64,000 nucleotides of DNA from Hofstenia miamia (taxonomy: Eukaryota > Xenacoelomorpha > Acoela > Hofsteniidae): assembly GCA_900660155.1 (NCBI GenBank), contig CABFPE010000345.1, positions 496,997 through 560,996 on the forward strand, in the 5' to 3' direction. Below the pieces are notes generated by a model. It did not search any database and was not told where the DNA came from. It worked only from the letters and a program-made list of their open reading frames with translations. Made by a program: the position numbers and the translations under genes. Positions 49,888-61,873 of the stretch are shown in pieces (the first letter of the stretch is position 1; each line of letters starts with the position of its first letter).

Positions 49888-52030
49888 GAGAATCCTTTAT
49901 GAAACATCCAAAAAAGAGAACTTTAATTAAAAAAGTTTTTTGCCAAAAGAGATTAAGAAAATACAAAGAATAATTCCTGCATTAACATTATCTATCAAAA
50001 ATAAGAACATAGCTTATAAAACCTGCAAGTTTGTTAATTCTAGTGATTATTGCAGTGTGCATAGATTAGCAAGAAAAAAATTTTATACAAATCGAAGCGC
50101 TTAAAATACGCGAAAATTTTTGACAACCTCTAAATTAAAAAGACAGGATTTCATTAAAATGTTTTAACCCAAAACAAGAAAAACATAATACAACATTTAA
50201 TGGTATGGAATTAGAAAGTTGAGCATACAATTCGAAATGAATTTTATCTTTTGATTAATCATTAAAGATATTTAGAATTATAGCTAAGGTAAGAAACTAA
50301 TCGGTCAAATGCATTTTCACAGACATATTTACTTGATGCCTTAAAAAATAGGCAAAAGAAACTTTCAACCCAATAATTTTTGTCTAAAATACATCTGTTA
50401 AAAAATGAAAAACTGCTGCTCGTTTCTTATTGCTTCACATTTTCAAAGATCATCAAAAAACTACACTTTAAACATGTCAACCCATATCTAAATATTCACT
50501 TCTTGTCAATAGGCATTTTTTTCAAGAAATACACAGCCACTGATGCATTGCTTCTCAAACTTGACTTTCATTGATTCATTGTTGTATAAGAATTACTTGC
50601 ATTGTTTTTTAAATGCTTGTTTCAAAAACTCTGCTTTTAAAAAATGTGGAATTTGAGGCAGCCATTTTAACAGAAGAACTCTCATATACAAAATCTCTCA
50701 CAAATCGATTTTTATTAATAGAATCCAATTTTTGGCATTTGATTTACAAACATATGCTTAGGGAACTATGCTTGATTCAATTATTTTCATTATTTACATA
50801 AATTATCTCAAATTTTTTGCAACAAGCTAATCACAGCTGCATATTTACTAGTGATAAGAAAGGTGAGCTTAATCAACAAATGGTTTAAGAACGAAATTGT
50901 TGTATTTTGTTTTACTATTATTGTAAGTAGCAGAGGGGTACATAGCACTAAGAGTGCAATTATACATGTACATGTGATATAAAAACAGTCCTCCCAAAAA
51001 TCAAAGTTCTGTTTTTCAATTTCATAAAGAAAAAATTATTCAATATGTCCTCCATCGATTTCGAGAAAATAAAGATGCAATTGCAAAATGATTTAACTGC
51101 GATTTACTTCCTATCACCTCCTCGATTTGACTGGATTTCAAAAAATTTACATTTTATGAAATGTGTGGATCTAAATATACCATGTATGTTTATATTGAAC
51201 TCCTAACCGACTAGAACTAGACATGTCTAGATTTCACTCCCTATCAATATCTTGTAACTAGCATTTGTGGACCAGAGCTGAATCTGAAAATCAGACCCAA
51301 TTACGTCTTTGAGTTTTAGTAGAGATTTGAGTGTTTACCTTCGTTACAGCGCATTTTGCCCAGCGTTCTTAGTAGTTTTTTTAAATTGTAGTAAATATTC
51401 CAATTTTGTGGGAATGATAAAAAGAAAACGGAAAACAGAAGACATATGCATGGGCCAGGCCGAGCAGGGCTTAAGACGAGATATTGCAAAAATGGACCAA
51501 ACTTTCAAAAAAACCTGGAGTGACACTACTACATATTTTGTGAAATATTTTTGTGTAGATCTTGTTTTTCATATCATAGCACGTTCGAACTACATCAGAT
51601 CTGCAAAAACAATTTCATAAAAATATAGAATTAACGCAAGTTAATTCATTACTTTTCATATTTTATAAACGTTTAGTTTCAAGATGTTCATTATTTAAAA
51701 AAATACATTTTACAAGAAAAACTGTTGCAGTGATTACAATAATTTTGAATATTAAAATTTCAACAGCAGGAACTTGCAATGTATTTAAATGCAATAAAAA
51801 CTACATTCTGCTGCTTAAAAAATTGTTGTAAGAAAGAATTGTGTTTCTAAGATTTTTTCAATGGACATCTTAGGACTACAAAACACACCTAAGTTCTCTT
51901 ATTTTTTATAGAAAATCTTTTTTGCATATTTATTTTCACTATATTCTTATAGATGTTTAATATTAAGACAAAAAAATTCCAAAATTATAAGTGTAGTGTA
52001 ATTTAAAAACTATGTTGTGCTGTGCTGTGT
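49888..52030. other. anonymous A+T-rich DNA
   Basis: Small frames near 50380-50801 and 51309-51620 (the latter with a KRKRKTEDICMGQAEQGL segment) have no known motif. No element ends were identified. Confidence 0.45.
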
Positions 52031-52109
52031 ATGTTGTGTGACACAACATCTCTTTGTTGTAGGGTTGCGTTGGTTGTTGTGTGAAAAGACTCATACAAAG
52101 GCAAGTCTG
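52031..52109 (+). repeat. dispersed 80-bp repeat, copy 2
   Basis: Partner of 25301-25381, same orientation. It shares TGACACAACA, GTTGTGTGAAAAGACTCA and AAAGGCAAGTCTG with substitutions and small length changes, so the copies are not recent. Confidence 0.6.
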
Positions 52110-52313
52110 TTAGTTTCAAATAGAAAATTAAATACAGAGTCAGTTTTTCAAGTCATTTTTGTCTACCATAATAGTGAATTTTTCTAGTCAAAATAACATG
52201 TAACTTACAATGTATTGCACCAAAAAATGAAATTAATATATTGACTTCATTCACATTTTCTGATACTAAATATTTAAATATAATATTTTTTGGGCATTTG
52301 CGATTGGTTGCAC

Positions 52314-52503
52314 ATTTTGAATTGCAGCACTATGGACATTTTCACAATATTAAATGTACCCCTAAATAGCTTTGAAAACCAAACCAAAGATATATTATGA
52401 AGATGGGCATTTTGAATCGCAGCACTATGGAAATTTTCACAATATTAAATGTACCACTAAATAGCTTTGAAAACCAAACCAAAGATATATTATGAAGATG
52501 AGC
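52314..52503 (+). repeat. 95-bp tandem repeat, two units
   Basis: Units 52314-52408 and 52409-52503 begin ATTTTGAAT(T/C)GCAGCACTATGG and end GATATATTATGAAGATG(G/A)GC, with only a few substitutions between them. A further block of the same repeat is at 53880-54026. Confidence 0.85.
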
Positions 52504-53106
52504 AAGGAAGAAAGTTCGTGAAATTCATCGCAATTACTTCTTTTTCAGTTTCTCGCAATTGTCAATATCAATTTAATCGCTGAGAATTGCCGTAAATTTT
52601 TTGCTAGATTATCCAACCACCACCGATGATACAAGTCCAATTTCTTCTAAAAATATTTTATTGATCTTAAATTTACTTCAGTAGTCCATTTTCTTCTAAA
52701 ATATTTTATTGATCTTAATTCTATTTCTGTAGTCTATAAACGGCTTGTTTACATTATCTATTTCATGGTACGACAGTCGCTATATTTAGAAATCTTCCAT
52801 TAACACGTAGCAGGAATAACATTTCCAAGAGTAAGAAGCACAGATGTTTGGTGGGTCACTTTTAGATAAAGACAAGCTTACTTCAACAAATTTAAACAAG
52901 CACATCAATTTTGTTTCTAAGGGGACAAATATGGACTTCGGCACTTTATTTCATTTGAGTATAGAGTAAGTAGTAACGTTCTGCCGGCAAGGACCTACGA
53001 CTTAATATCTCAGTGAATCTGACACCTATGAAGGAAAAAACTGGAATCACGGATTTGAGAATATAATTTATTATCTTAGGAATTCTGAATTTTTGCGTGA
53101 ATAATA
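52504..53106. other. anonymous A+T-rich DNA
   Basis: A local direct repeat TTTTCTTCTAAAA(A)TATTTTATTGATCTTAA occurs near 52640 and 52690. Nothing else is recognisable. Confidence 0.45.
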
Positions 53107-53637
53107 TGATTTAATGTAAGCTTGCATTTTTTGAAATTTCGTATTCTCAAACATTTCTTAAAATAAATCAGTAAATTTTCTCCAATTTCTATTCCACTGT
53201 GTGATTACTTCATTGTATGCTAATATTTCAGTAAGAGTTTAATTCATAGTGAAATTGAATATAACAAATGAAAGTTCAAGCTCATCATTGAATCAAGTTC
53301 AATTGCGCATAACGTTAAACTAGACCAGAGTTGGGAACCGTGTCGGGCTATATATCGTGCCCTGCCCTGCCCTGCCCTGNTGATTTAATGTAAGCTTGCA
53401 TTTTTTGAAATTTCGTATTCTCAAACATTTCTTAAAATAAGTCAGTAAATTTTCTCCAATTTCTATTCCACTATGTGATTACTTCATTGTATGCTTATAT
53501 TTTAGTGAGAGTTTAATTCATAGTGAAATTGTAAATAACAAATGACAGTTCAAGCTCACCCTTGAATCAAGTTCAATTGCGCATAAAGTTAAACTAGACC
53601 AGAGTTGGGAACCGTGTCGGGCTATATATCGTGCCCT
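53107..53637 (+). repeat. diverged direct duplication joined at N 53380
   Basis: Bases 53107-53379 recur at 53381-53637 with scattered substitutions (ACTGTGTGATT against ACTATGTGATT, CATCATTG against CACCCTTG). The left copy ends inside a CCCTG array. The divergence fits two haplotypes of one locus. Confidence 0.8.
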
Positions 53638-53847
53638 GTCTAAATCTATAAATTTGCACATTAAAATCATCGAAAGGTTCGTTTTTTGAAAAGCTTGTTA
53701 AACCATTGAAAATATTTTCTGCCAAAGGTATCTCATTCATTGAGGTTTAATCTACGATGTCTTTTACACTTAACGAAAAATTTATAGATTTTCATGCCGT
53801 TTCGGGCTCGTGCTTGAATATTTTTTAAAGGCATGGTTCCAACACTG
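53326..53847. mobile_element. hAT-type MITE with internal CCCTG array, assembled as mixed alleles
   Basis: The left end CAGAGTTGGGAACCGTG appears at 53326 and again at 53600. The reverse complement of the right end (53847) is CAGTGTTGGAACCATGC. Flanking 8-mers AACTAGAC and GACTAGGC agree at six of eight positions. The 53600-53847 version is 248 bp. The other allele carries a CCCTG expansion and continues after N at 55226-55584. No coding. Confidence 0.7.
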
Positions 53848-53879
53848 GACTAGGCCTTTATTGTATAGTGTGTCATTGN

Positions 53880-54026
53880 TATTAAATGTACCCCTAAATA
53901 GCTTTGAAAACCAAACCAAAGATATATTATGAAGATGGGCATTTTGAATCGCAGCACTATGGAAATTTTCACAATATTAAATGTACACCTAAATAGCTTT
54001 GAAAACGAAACCAAAGATATATTATG
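53880..54026 (+). repeat. second block of the 95-bp tandem repeat, bounded by Ns
   Basis: About one and a half units, with N at 53879 and 54027. It closely matches 52314-52503 and is probably a contig fragment of that array rather than an independent locus. Confidence 0.75.
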
Positions 54027-54027
54027 N

Positions 54028-54547
54028 ATTTTTAAGAAATATACATTCCAATTTTATCCAATTTCAGTGTATAGCTCAGATGTGATTTGCCAGCTGTTGT
54101 TTGAATTATATATGGATAATCAACTGTCAAAACTTTCGAATTTTCTGTCAAATACAAGGTCAATATTTCCTTTATTATACAGACAGAATTATGTGAAGGG
54201 TTACACTTTTCGCACATTACACACATTTCATAAAAATAATTTTTTTAAACATTTTTATAAAAATTAATATCCCTTGAAATTTTTTTTGTATTTCTATTTA
54301 ATATGTACATTGGCATTATAACTAATTCCATATTTTGGAATTTAATCTCAACTTGAGGTTTGGCCTAAAATCTCCGAAGATAAACGTCAGAAAAATTATA
54401 AAAAATAACGAAATTTTTTTGACAATTTTGATAAATGTACCATAAGACGAACAACAATGCAGATGTAGATTACACATGTCTACTTACATGTAGACTGTAT
54501 ATTGACTTCATATGACTTGACATCTCGATGAAGAATATCATCAACGG
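54028..54547. other. anonymous A+T-rich DNA
   Basis: No supported feature. A frame crossing N 54027 is spurious. Confidence 0.5.
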
Positions 54548-55225
54548 TTAACCAGTAGGGTCCGGTGGTATACCGATACTCCGGTATTGTGACAATACCG
54601 AAAAATACTGATACCGCGGTATCTTGCCTCAAACATTCATCGATATTTTATTTAAAAGTAGTATTTCTGCAAGCCCGCGGCTCAATGCTCGCTGTATAAA
54701 AAGTTGGAACATTCCTGTCTTGGACTTACGATATAACAGTTTGGAAAATTATGAAATTTGTTAAAAAGAAAATTCTATTTATAATGCATTTACAATTATA
54801 TGACTGCTGAGCGCACAAAATATTGTCGTAAACTTCAACAAATCGAGCTATTTGCAGATTTTTTCTTAAAAAATCAGATTTACAAAATGTGCTTATTCGG
54901 ATTAAGGTGCATTTATTTCTTTGCAATGCAAAAATCATAATTATGAAATCAAAATCGTTTTCATTTATGCTCGAGGTCGAAAGGTCCATTGCATAAGCTA
55001 TTTATATATTTAATAGTCTTTATATGCTGGTGATATTAAATATTAGTCCATGGAAAGGCTTAAAATACCATTTTTGTCAGAAACTAATGTTCAATAAAAC
55101 GCATTCATATTTATAACTACTTTAGGGCTGTTCTATGCAATAAAGTCCAAATTTACAAAACAATTCAATTTTACATGGGAATCCAAAGATGTCATATAAT
55201 AGATATAACCATGATATACTACAAN

Positions 55226-55290
55226 GCCCTGCCCTGCCCTGCCCTGCCCTGCCCTGTCCGGCCCTGCCCTGCTCTGTCGTGCTCGTGCCT
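55226..55290 (+). repeat. CCCTG pentamer array
   Basis: Uninterrupted GCCCT units followed by degenerate ones (TCCGGCCCTG, CTCTGTCGTG, CTCGTGCC). It starts right after N 55225 and continues what is cut off at 53361-53379. It is a striking G+C-rich island in A+T-rich DNA. Confidence 0.85.
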
Positions 55291-56210
55291 TAAAAATGCC
55301 CATTTTTTACAGAAAATTTCGTGCCCGTGCCATGCTCGTGCCCAAATTAAGATACGTATCAAATATATTTGTTGATTTGATTTTCTAAATCTATTAATTT
55401 GCACATTAAAATCATCGAAAAGTTCGTTTTTTGAAAAGCATGTTAAACCATTGAAAATATTTTCTGCCAAAGGTATCTCATTCATTGAGATTTAATCTAC
55501 AATGTCTCTTACACAATTTATAGATTTTCATGCCGTGCCGGACTCGTGCTTGAATATTTTTTTAAATGCATGGTTCCAACACTGGACTAGGCCTTTATTG
55601 TATAGTGTGTCATTGACATTTCAACCAACAGCTGTCTTTATTAAAGAAAGTTGCAAGATATTTGAATTTTCATAATGATATTAATATAAATTTCACTCAT
55701 GGAAAACTATTTTTTTCAATTGAAATTCGGATACAACATTTAACATCCGCATTTTTTTTCATTATGACTTCATTAATTTTCAAGTAACAAAATTTAAAAA
55801 TTAAATTTGATGTATTAACTTGATAGTAACANATTTTTTAAAGGCATGGTTCCAACACTGGACTAGGCCTTTATTGTATAGTGTGTCATTGGCATTTCAA
55901 CTAACAGCTGTCTTTATTAAAGAAAGTTGAAAGATATTTGAATTTTCATAATGATAGTAATATAAATTTCCTCATGGAAAACTATTTTTTTCAATTGAAA
56001 TTCTGATACAACACTTAACATCAGCATTTTTTCCATTNNNNNNNGGATACAACATTTAACATCCGCATTTTTTTTCATTATGACTTCATTAATTTTCAAG
56101 TAACAAAATTTAAAAATTAAATTTGATGTATTAACTTGATAGTAACATAATTTTCACTTTTACTTCCACATTATTAAAACAACTGCATTTTTAAGAAAGT
56201 TATATTTGCG
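55291..56210 (+). repeat. misplaced and repeated contig pieces
   Basis: 55384-55584 is another copy of the right half of the 53326 MITE. Its continuation to 55831 overlaps 55833-56037 and 56045-56210, which repeat each other in part with small differences. Ns at 55832, 56038-56044 and 56211 mark the joints. Read as two alleles of one sequence broken into pieces. Confidence 0.75.
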
Positions 56211-56549
56211 NAAATTTACAAAACAATTCAATTTTACATGGGAATCCAAAGATGTCATATAATAGATATAACCATGATATACTACAATTTACAGCCAAGT
56301 CATTTTAAATTTTGAGATAAAATGAATAATTAAAAAATGGAATTTTTGGTAAATATAGTTAATTTTATAAGGTCAAAGCTTGCATTTTTAAGGTAAAAAA
56401 CTACTAATTACTTATTATTAATACCTGCCGCTTTTATTTTGATCTTATATATGTATATATATATAAATGCCAAATATAATATTGATTTTTCATAGTCATA
56501 TCAATACCGAACTGATACCGCGGTATTTTGTGTGATGCCGAATCGAACC

Positions 56550-57437
56550 GTCTCCTAAAATGTTCATACCGCCGGGCCCTATTAACCAGAACTCAATCGT
56601 TTTCAGATCGGATGACATAAGTAGATCTGAAAAAATAAATTGCAGTAATCTGATGTCTACTTTGACTGACATTGATATAATGAATAATCCTTATTCTTAA
56701 AGTACAAAGGAGAAGAATTTTTGTATAGCTGAAAAGCTCAATATGAAGTTTATACATTCAAATGATTTGTAGGAACACATGGCATATTAATTAGTGCTTT
56801 AAAGCAATTTATCTTCAAATTTGTCAAAAATTCTCTATGACACTATTGAAAAAATTATAAGTGTTTCACGGGGGAGTTTTTTGAACTAGAAAAAGAGTAG
56901 TTTCAAGGGTTTCATGCAATTGAATGTAGGACGGTTATAAAAAAATGGCAAATAGTTATAACCCTGCTGTACAAGTTTATCTACATACACACTTCCCATG
57001 ATATTATAAACAACTTTTTGCATATTTTAATACATAATCCTAAACTTTTTCAAAATTACCTATTAAGATACTTAGGGCATGTTCACAGCAATAATAATTG
57101 TTGATATACAATTTTTTAACACTGTTAGTTGGAAATTATATGCAAGATCATATGTATATTTCATATATAAATTATGATATTACAAAAATATATTGGTCTT
57201 TCAATAAAGCAAAGGCATGCATTGTAGGTTGTTATGAAAACGATTAGGTGAAATCCATGTCATAGTGAATGTAGGATCCAGGATAATGTTCTCGAGGGCT
57301 TTGGAAACCATCATTGTTCACTGCATCATGTCCAAAGCAGTACCACAAGTTTATCAAGACGAGAACTAAAACATCTCAATTTCAGCCATTTTTATTAACT
57401 GTATGCAATCACTGCAATTTCTAAAATCCATATATTT

Positions 57438-57475
<38 letters not shown>

Positions 57476-58457
57476 NTTAAAGTACAAAGGAGAAGAATTT
57501 TTGTAAAGCAATTTATCTTCAAATTTGTCAAAAAATTCTCTATGACACTATTGAAAAAATTATAAGTGTGTCTCCTAAAATGTTCATACCGCCGGGCCCT
57601 ATTAACCAGAACTCAATCGTTTTCAGATCGGATGACATAAGTAGATCTGAAAAAATAAATTGCAGTAATCTGATGTCTACTTTGACTGACATTGATATAA
57701 TGAATAATCCTTATTCTTAAAGTACAAAGGAGAAGAATTTTTGTATAGCTGAAAAGCTCAATATGAAGTTTATACATTCAAATGATTTGTAGGAACACAT
57801 GGCATATTAATTAGTGCTTTAAAGCAATTTATCTTCAAATTTGTCAAAAATTCTCTATGACACTATTGAAAAAATTATAAGTGTTTCACGGGGGAGTTTT
57901 TTGAACTAGAAAAAGAGTAGTTTCAAGGGTTTCATGCAATTGAATGTAGGACGGTTATAAAAAAATGGCAAATAGTTATAACCCTGCTGTACAAGTTTAT
58001 CTACATACACACTTCCCATGATATTATAAACAACTTTTTGCATATTTTAATACATAATCCTAAACTTTTTCAAAATTACCTATTAAGATACTTAGGGCAT
58101 GTTCACAGCAATAATAATTGTTGATATACAATTTTTTAACACTGTTAGTTGGAAATTATATGCAAGATCATATGTATATTTCATATATAAATTATGATAT
58201 TACAAAAATATATTGGTCTTTCAATAAAGCAAAGGCATGCATTGTAGGTTGTTATGAAAACGATTAGGTGAAATCCATGTCATAGTGAATGTAGGATCCA
58301 GGATAATGTTCTCGAGGGCTTTGGAAACCATCATTGTTCACTGCATCATGTCCAAAGCAGTACCACAAGTTTATCAAGACGAGAACTAAAACATCTCAAT
58401 TTCAGCCATTTTTATTAACTGTATGCAATCACTGCAATTTCTAAAATCCATATATTT

Positions 58458-58495
<38 letters not shown>
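56550..58495 (+). repeat. 926-bp direct duplication with chimeric joint
   Basis: Bases 56550-57475 recur at 57570-58495 without differences that I noticed, both ending in a TA array. N 57476 and a 93-base patch (57477-57569), stitched from pieces of 56698-56875, lie between. The copy includes the right terminus of the 54556 hAT element, so the second terminus near 57580-57609 is not a real insertion. Confidence 0.9.
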
Positions 58496-58498
<3 letters not shown>

Positions 58499-58809
58499 TG
58501 TCTGTAAAGTCTTGACAAGTAGAATAATTAGATATTTTTATATTCAGGCTTGAAAATTATTAGTATTTTTTTGCATACATAGATCTAGAATGGACTTGAT
58601 AAAAAATGAGTTGAACTGGTAGTTCTCAGTTACCGTGAAGAATGTTCATGACGCATGATAACAGATGAATTTAATGCGTTTTAGACAGTGGTGAAAGTGA
58701 TTAGGAAATTTCATCTTGGAGTTCATATTGAAATATTATAATATCAATTTAAATTATATACCAAAAATACCTAAAAGTCCAGTCCGTCCAAAATTTTATG
58801 GACATCCTG
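58496..58809. mobile_element. Tc1/mariner-type MITE inside a TA array
   Basis: The left end GTGTGTCTGTAAAGTCTTG and the right reverse complement CAGGATGTCCATAAAATTTTG are variants of the CAGGGTGTCCATAAAGTC terminus. TA lies on both sides, and the left TA is the last unit of a (TA)n array. 314 bp, no coding. Confidence 0.7.
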
Positions 58810-60438
58810 TATATATAGATCAATTCCAAAACTTCCGAATAATCACTTATGATATGGGTTCTCATATATACAATAAATAATTCAATTAAAAAATATCAAT
58901 TTATTAATGTTAGTATAGGTTGTATTTACATATGATAAATTTGGTGAACATTAAAAAACTAGATATTTCCTTCAAAAATGTTACATTTAACTACAGTTTC
59001 AAAAATTTATGATCTGGAGTTACATGCAAATACATTTCAGATTTTCAATACTGATCGATGTAATTAACTCTGAACTTTTCTTTTCTAGAAGGTGATGCCA
59101 AAATTTCCCATAATTCAATTGGTTAATAACATTATATTATATTATAATCAATATATTATATACATGTACAGTGCATCGAATAAAATGTATCAATTAACTG
59201 CACAAATATATAGGAAAAGTTACTTAATTTACAAAAACTAAAACAAATGTTATCAGTTCTTTGTAGGATATCCATACCATTAAAAATGATTTGTACTATT
59301 TCATAAATTTTTTAAGAATTGCTTAAGATTCGTCCTTGCAAGTTGAAATTTTGGAACTTCATATATGAACTTTTTGATTTCATTATCTCCTACGTTTTTC
59401 TTGCTGCTTAAATAGGGATGCAGGAAGAAGTATTATTCTAAATTTGTTCATATATTGCATAGTCACTTTCGATTTATGACATGGAGTAGTGCTTTTTACT
59501 GTTTTCAATTTTTTAACACCATTCTATTCTGGCTTTTCTGTAAAAACATTTATTAGTGGCTTTATTGTTACTGGCAAGAAATTATGCACACTCATCAATG
59601 CGGTAAGCTGCTGTATTACTAATTTTTTGTTGACCTCTGGATCCTAAATGATGGCATATTTAATAATCTATTCTATGGAGCTCTGGATATTCATTCATTT
59701 TTGTTGCAAGGATTGGAGGTTGGTAGAGGCCACAAAATTAAATTCCATTACCGCTTTACAATACTACAGCTTTACGATTGGGAACGTTTGATAATTCTTA
59801 GATTCTCCTGAACAATACATTTGGGGAACTTCTGAAACTGCTTAAAATATGTAACGCTTCTTATTTGAATGCTTTAAATGGCCTATGCTGAATTGAGAAA
59901 GTATTGATTTGATGTAAGAGATAAGTAGTGATTGTTTCAGTGAAACTTCACAAAATATCACTCATTTCTTTCATTGTCCAAATATGTATAGTAGGGTCTG
60001 CATACAGATTGTATATATGTATTTATTAATGGAAAACGACTCTAAATTACTATAAAGTTTGCATCAAAACCTTCATAAAAAATTTACAAAATTTCTTAAC
60101 AAAACAGAAACCCGTTTGCGTTGGTGGTAAGAGAAAATATAGGTAGGTATTTTATGTATTTATACGTTCATATTTCGCGACGAAATTCATATTTTCGTAA
60201 AATATTGAAGTTAACAATGAGCTTGCATAGCATAAAAATACTGCATGAGCCCGCCAAAAAACACTCTCTGAAGACATTATGACTTAATGAATTTCTTATG
60301 ATATTTGAGGCTTTTTGTAATCAAACAATAATAGCATGTATCTACATTAAAATTCATTGAGTTCTATTGTAGCAAATTTTTGTATCAGAGCGTCTCATAT
60401 GTTTGACGTCAATTTTGGGTGTTTTTTTCTAAGACAAT

Positions 60439-60487
<49 letters not shown>

Positions 60488-60775
60488 GAACAATATGTTT
60501 TATTAAAAATTTAGTTTTGAAACTTTGTGGTTGCATTCGCTTTTCTAAACGTTATATCGAATGGCAACTTGTAGCTAAATCCAATCTAGAGGGGAGAGCA
60601 TTACATTTACTATATCTCAGGCGTAGGTCCATCTCATAGTCTTATAGGGAGTGGAATCCATCTTGCCGAAGGAGTTGAGTTATGAATGGCTTCTTAGTAA
60701 ATTTTATGATGATCGGCTTTGGCAGTTTCAGTGATACTGACGCAATTGCTAACAATTATAACCTGTCGTTATTTA
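58810..60775. other. anonymous DNA, possible coding relic and a TA array
   Basis: A TA array lies at 60438-60484. Between about 59440 and 59760 the minus strand shows stretches such as DPEVNKKLVIQQLTALMSVH and VTIKPLINVFTEKPE in one frame with several stops. They look more protein-like than chance but match no family I know. Confidence 0.4.
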
Positions 60776-60783
60776 CTCTCGAT

Positions 60784-61429
60784 CAGGGGTCGGAATCAAT
60801 TAATTGGAGGCCAATTAATTGAGGGCAATTAATTGATTGCAGGTCTTGACCAATTTCAATTAATTAATTTTTTTAAATCCAATTAATGGCAATTAATTGT
60901 GGTTGTGTGAACTGTGTAATGCATTAGTCGACTCATTGTTTGTTGTGGCTTGAAAAAGCGGAAGACTGTGTCACCAAATTCTGACTATGCTGATTATAGA
61001 TTCTTATGTCCTTCGTCTAAATTGGCTGAGCACTTTATCAGCTCAGCGGGTTTTTGTTTTATTGAGTTAAGATAGAGAATTCTACTAATGAATTTGAAGA
61101 ATCAGCCTTTTTTTAAAGTTAATTCTTTTTTGTGGGATAAATCCTATTTGCAGGAGATGCTGATCAAGAAGCTTTTGTTTATTTTTGTTTAGTCATGGCG
61201 TGTTTTTGTTGAAATATTATTTTGTAAAATTTTTGTTTTTGAAAAAAGTTCATGTGTTTGTTTAAAAACGTTTGTTCAGTGAATTATAATATATTTCATT
61301 TTACATAATAGTTAGAATGAAACCAATTAATTGCAATTAATTGATTTGCGATACTGCCAATTGCAATTAATTAATTGAATAGCCTGCTAATTTATTGCAT
61401 GCACTCCAATTCAATTTTTCCAATGCCTG
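60784..61429 (+). mobile_element. hAT element with CAATTAATTG arrays at both ends
   Basis: The exact 8-bp target duplication CTCTCGAT is at 60776-60783 and 61430-61437. Ends are CAGGGGTCGGAATC and, reverse complemented, CAGGCATTGGAAAAA. The palindrome CAATTAATTG occurs six times perfectly (four near the left end, two near the right) plus several near-matches, all within about 130 bases of an end. At 646 bp it is an internally deleted copy with a transposase C-terminal relic. Confidence 0.88.
60980..61138 (+). pseudogene. hAT transposase C-terminal dimerisation domain relic
   Basis: The frame reads SDYADYRFLCPSSKLAEHF, ISSAGFCFIELR, stop, RILLMNLKNQPFFKVNSFLWD. This follows the hAT C-terminal pattern FLxxPxSSxxSERxFSxAGxxxxxxRxxLxxxxxxxLxFLxxNxxLW. 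The usual SER core is altered to AEH and one stop follows ELR. It lies inside the 60784-61429 element in plus orientation, which fits an origin from an autonomous hAT by internal deletion. Confidence 0.6.
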
Positions 61430-61437
61430 CTCTCGAT

Positions 61438-61827
61438 CATTAATTCTCTGTTTAATGTTTCGTTGATTGCATGCAGTATGTAAATTCTCACGCTTCTCTA
61501 TTTGGAGCATGTTTACCTACTTACAAGTAGTTGATGCTAGATCAATAAATCGATATAAATTGGTCAACACTAGAAGTACCGAGTGTATCAAAACTGAGTC
61601 AAATTAAAATTTTGTTTACTTGCGTATGCATTCAGTAAATACAACAGCAGGTATAACCAAAAATATAGATAATTATAATCTATTTGAATTCCATAGTAAA
61701 TTTTTTTACATTCTTTTACATAATTTTTGAATATAAATGCTACATGTAAAATGAATCTCAAGGAGTAGTAGTACTTCTAGTGTTAACTCTAATCTTATAC
61801 GGTACCTGATGATGCTAGAGTCATAAA

Positions 61828-61873
<46 letters not shown>

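Larger units (their letters stand above)
54556..56581. mobile_element. hAT element with perfect 8-bp target duplication; interior misassembled
   Basis: TTAACCAG is exact at 54548-54555 and 56582-56589. The left end TAGGGTCCGGTGGTAT matches the right reverse complement TAGGGCCCGGCGGTAT. The 12-base palindrome ATACCGCGGTAT lies exactly 55 bases inside each end (54611-54622 and 56515-56526). Bases 55149-55224 recur at 56212-56287, so 55225-56287 is very likely foreign to the element. Without it the element is about 963 bp. No transposase seen; non-autonomous. Confidence 0.85.

Noticed and set aside
55175-55485. Frames rich in Cys-Pro-Ala-Leu or Gly-Gln-Arg
   Set aside because: Translation of the CCCTG pentamer array next to an N joint.
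57570-57609. A second insertion of the TTAACCAG-flanked hAT element
   Set aside because: Only the duplicated right end caused by the 926-bp assembly duplication.
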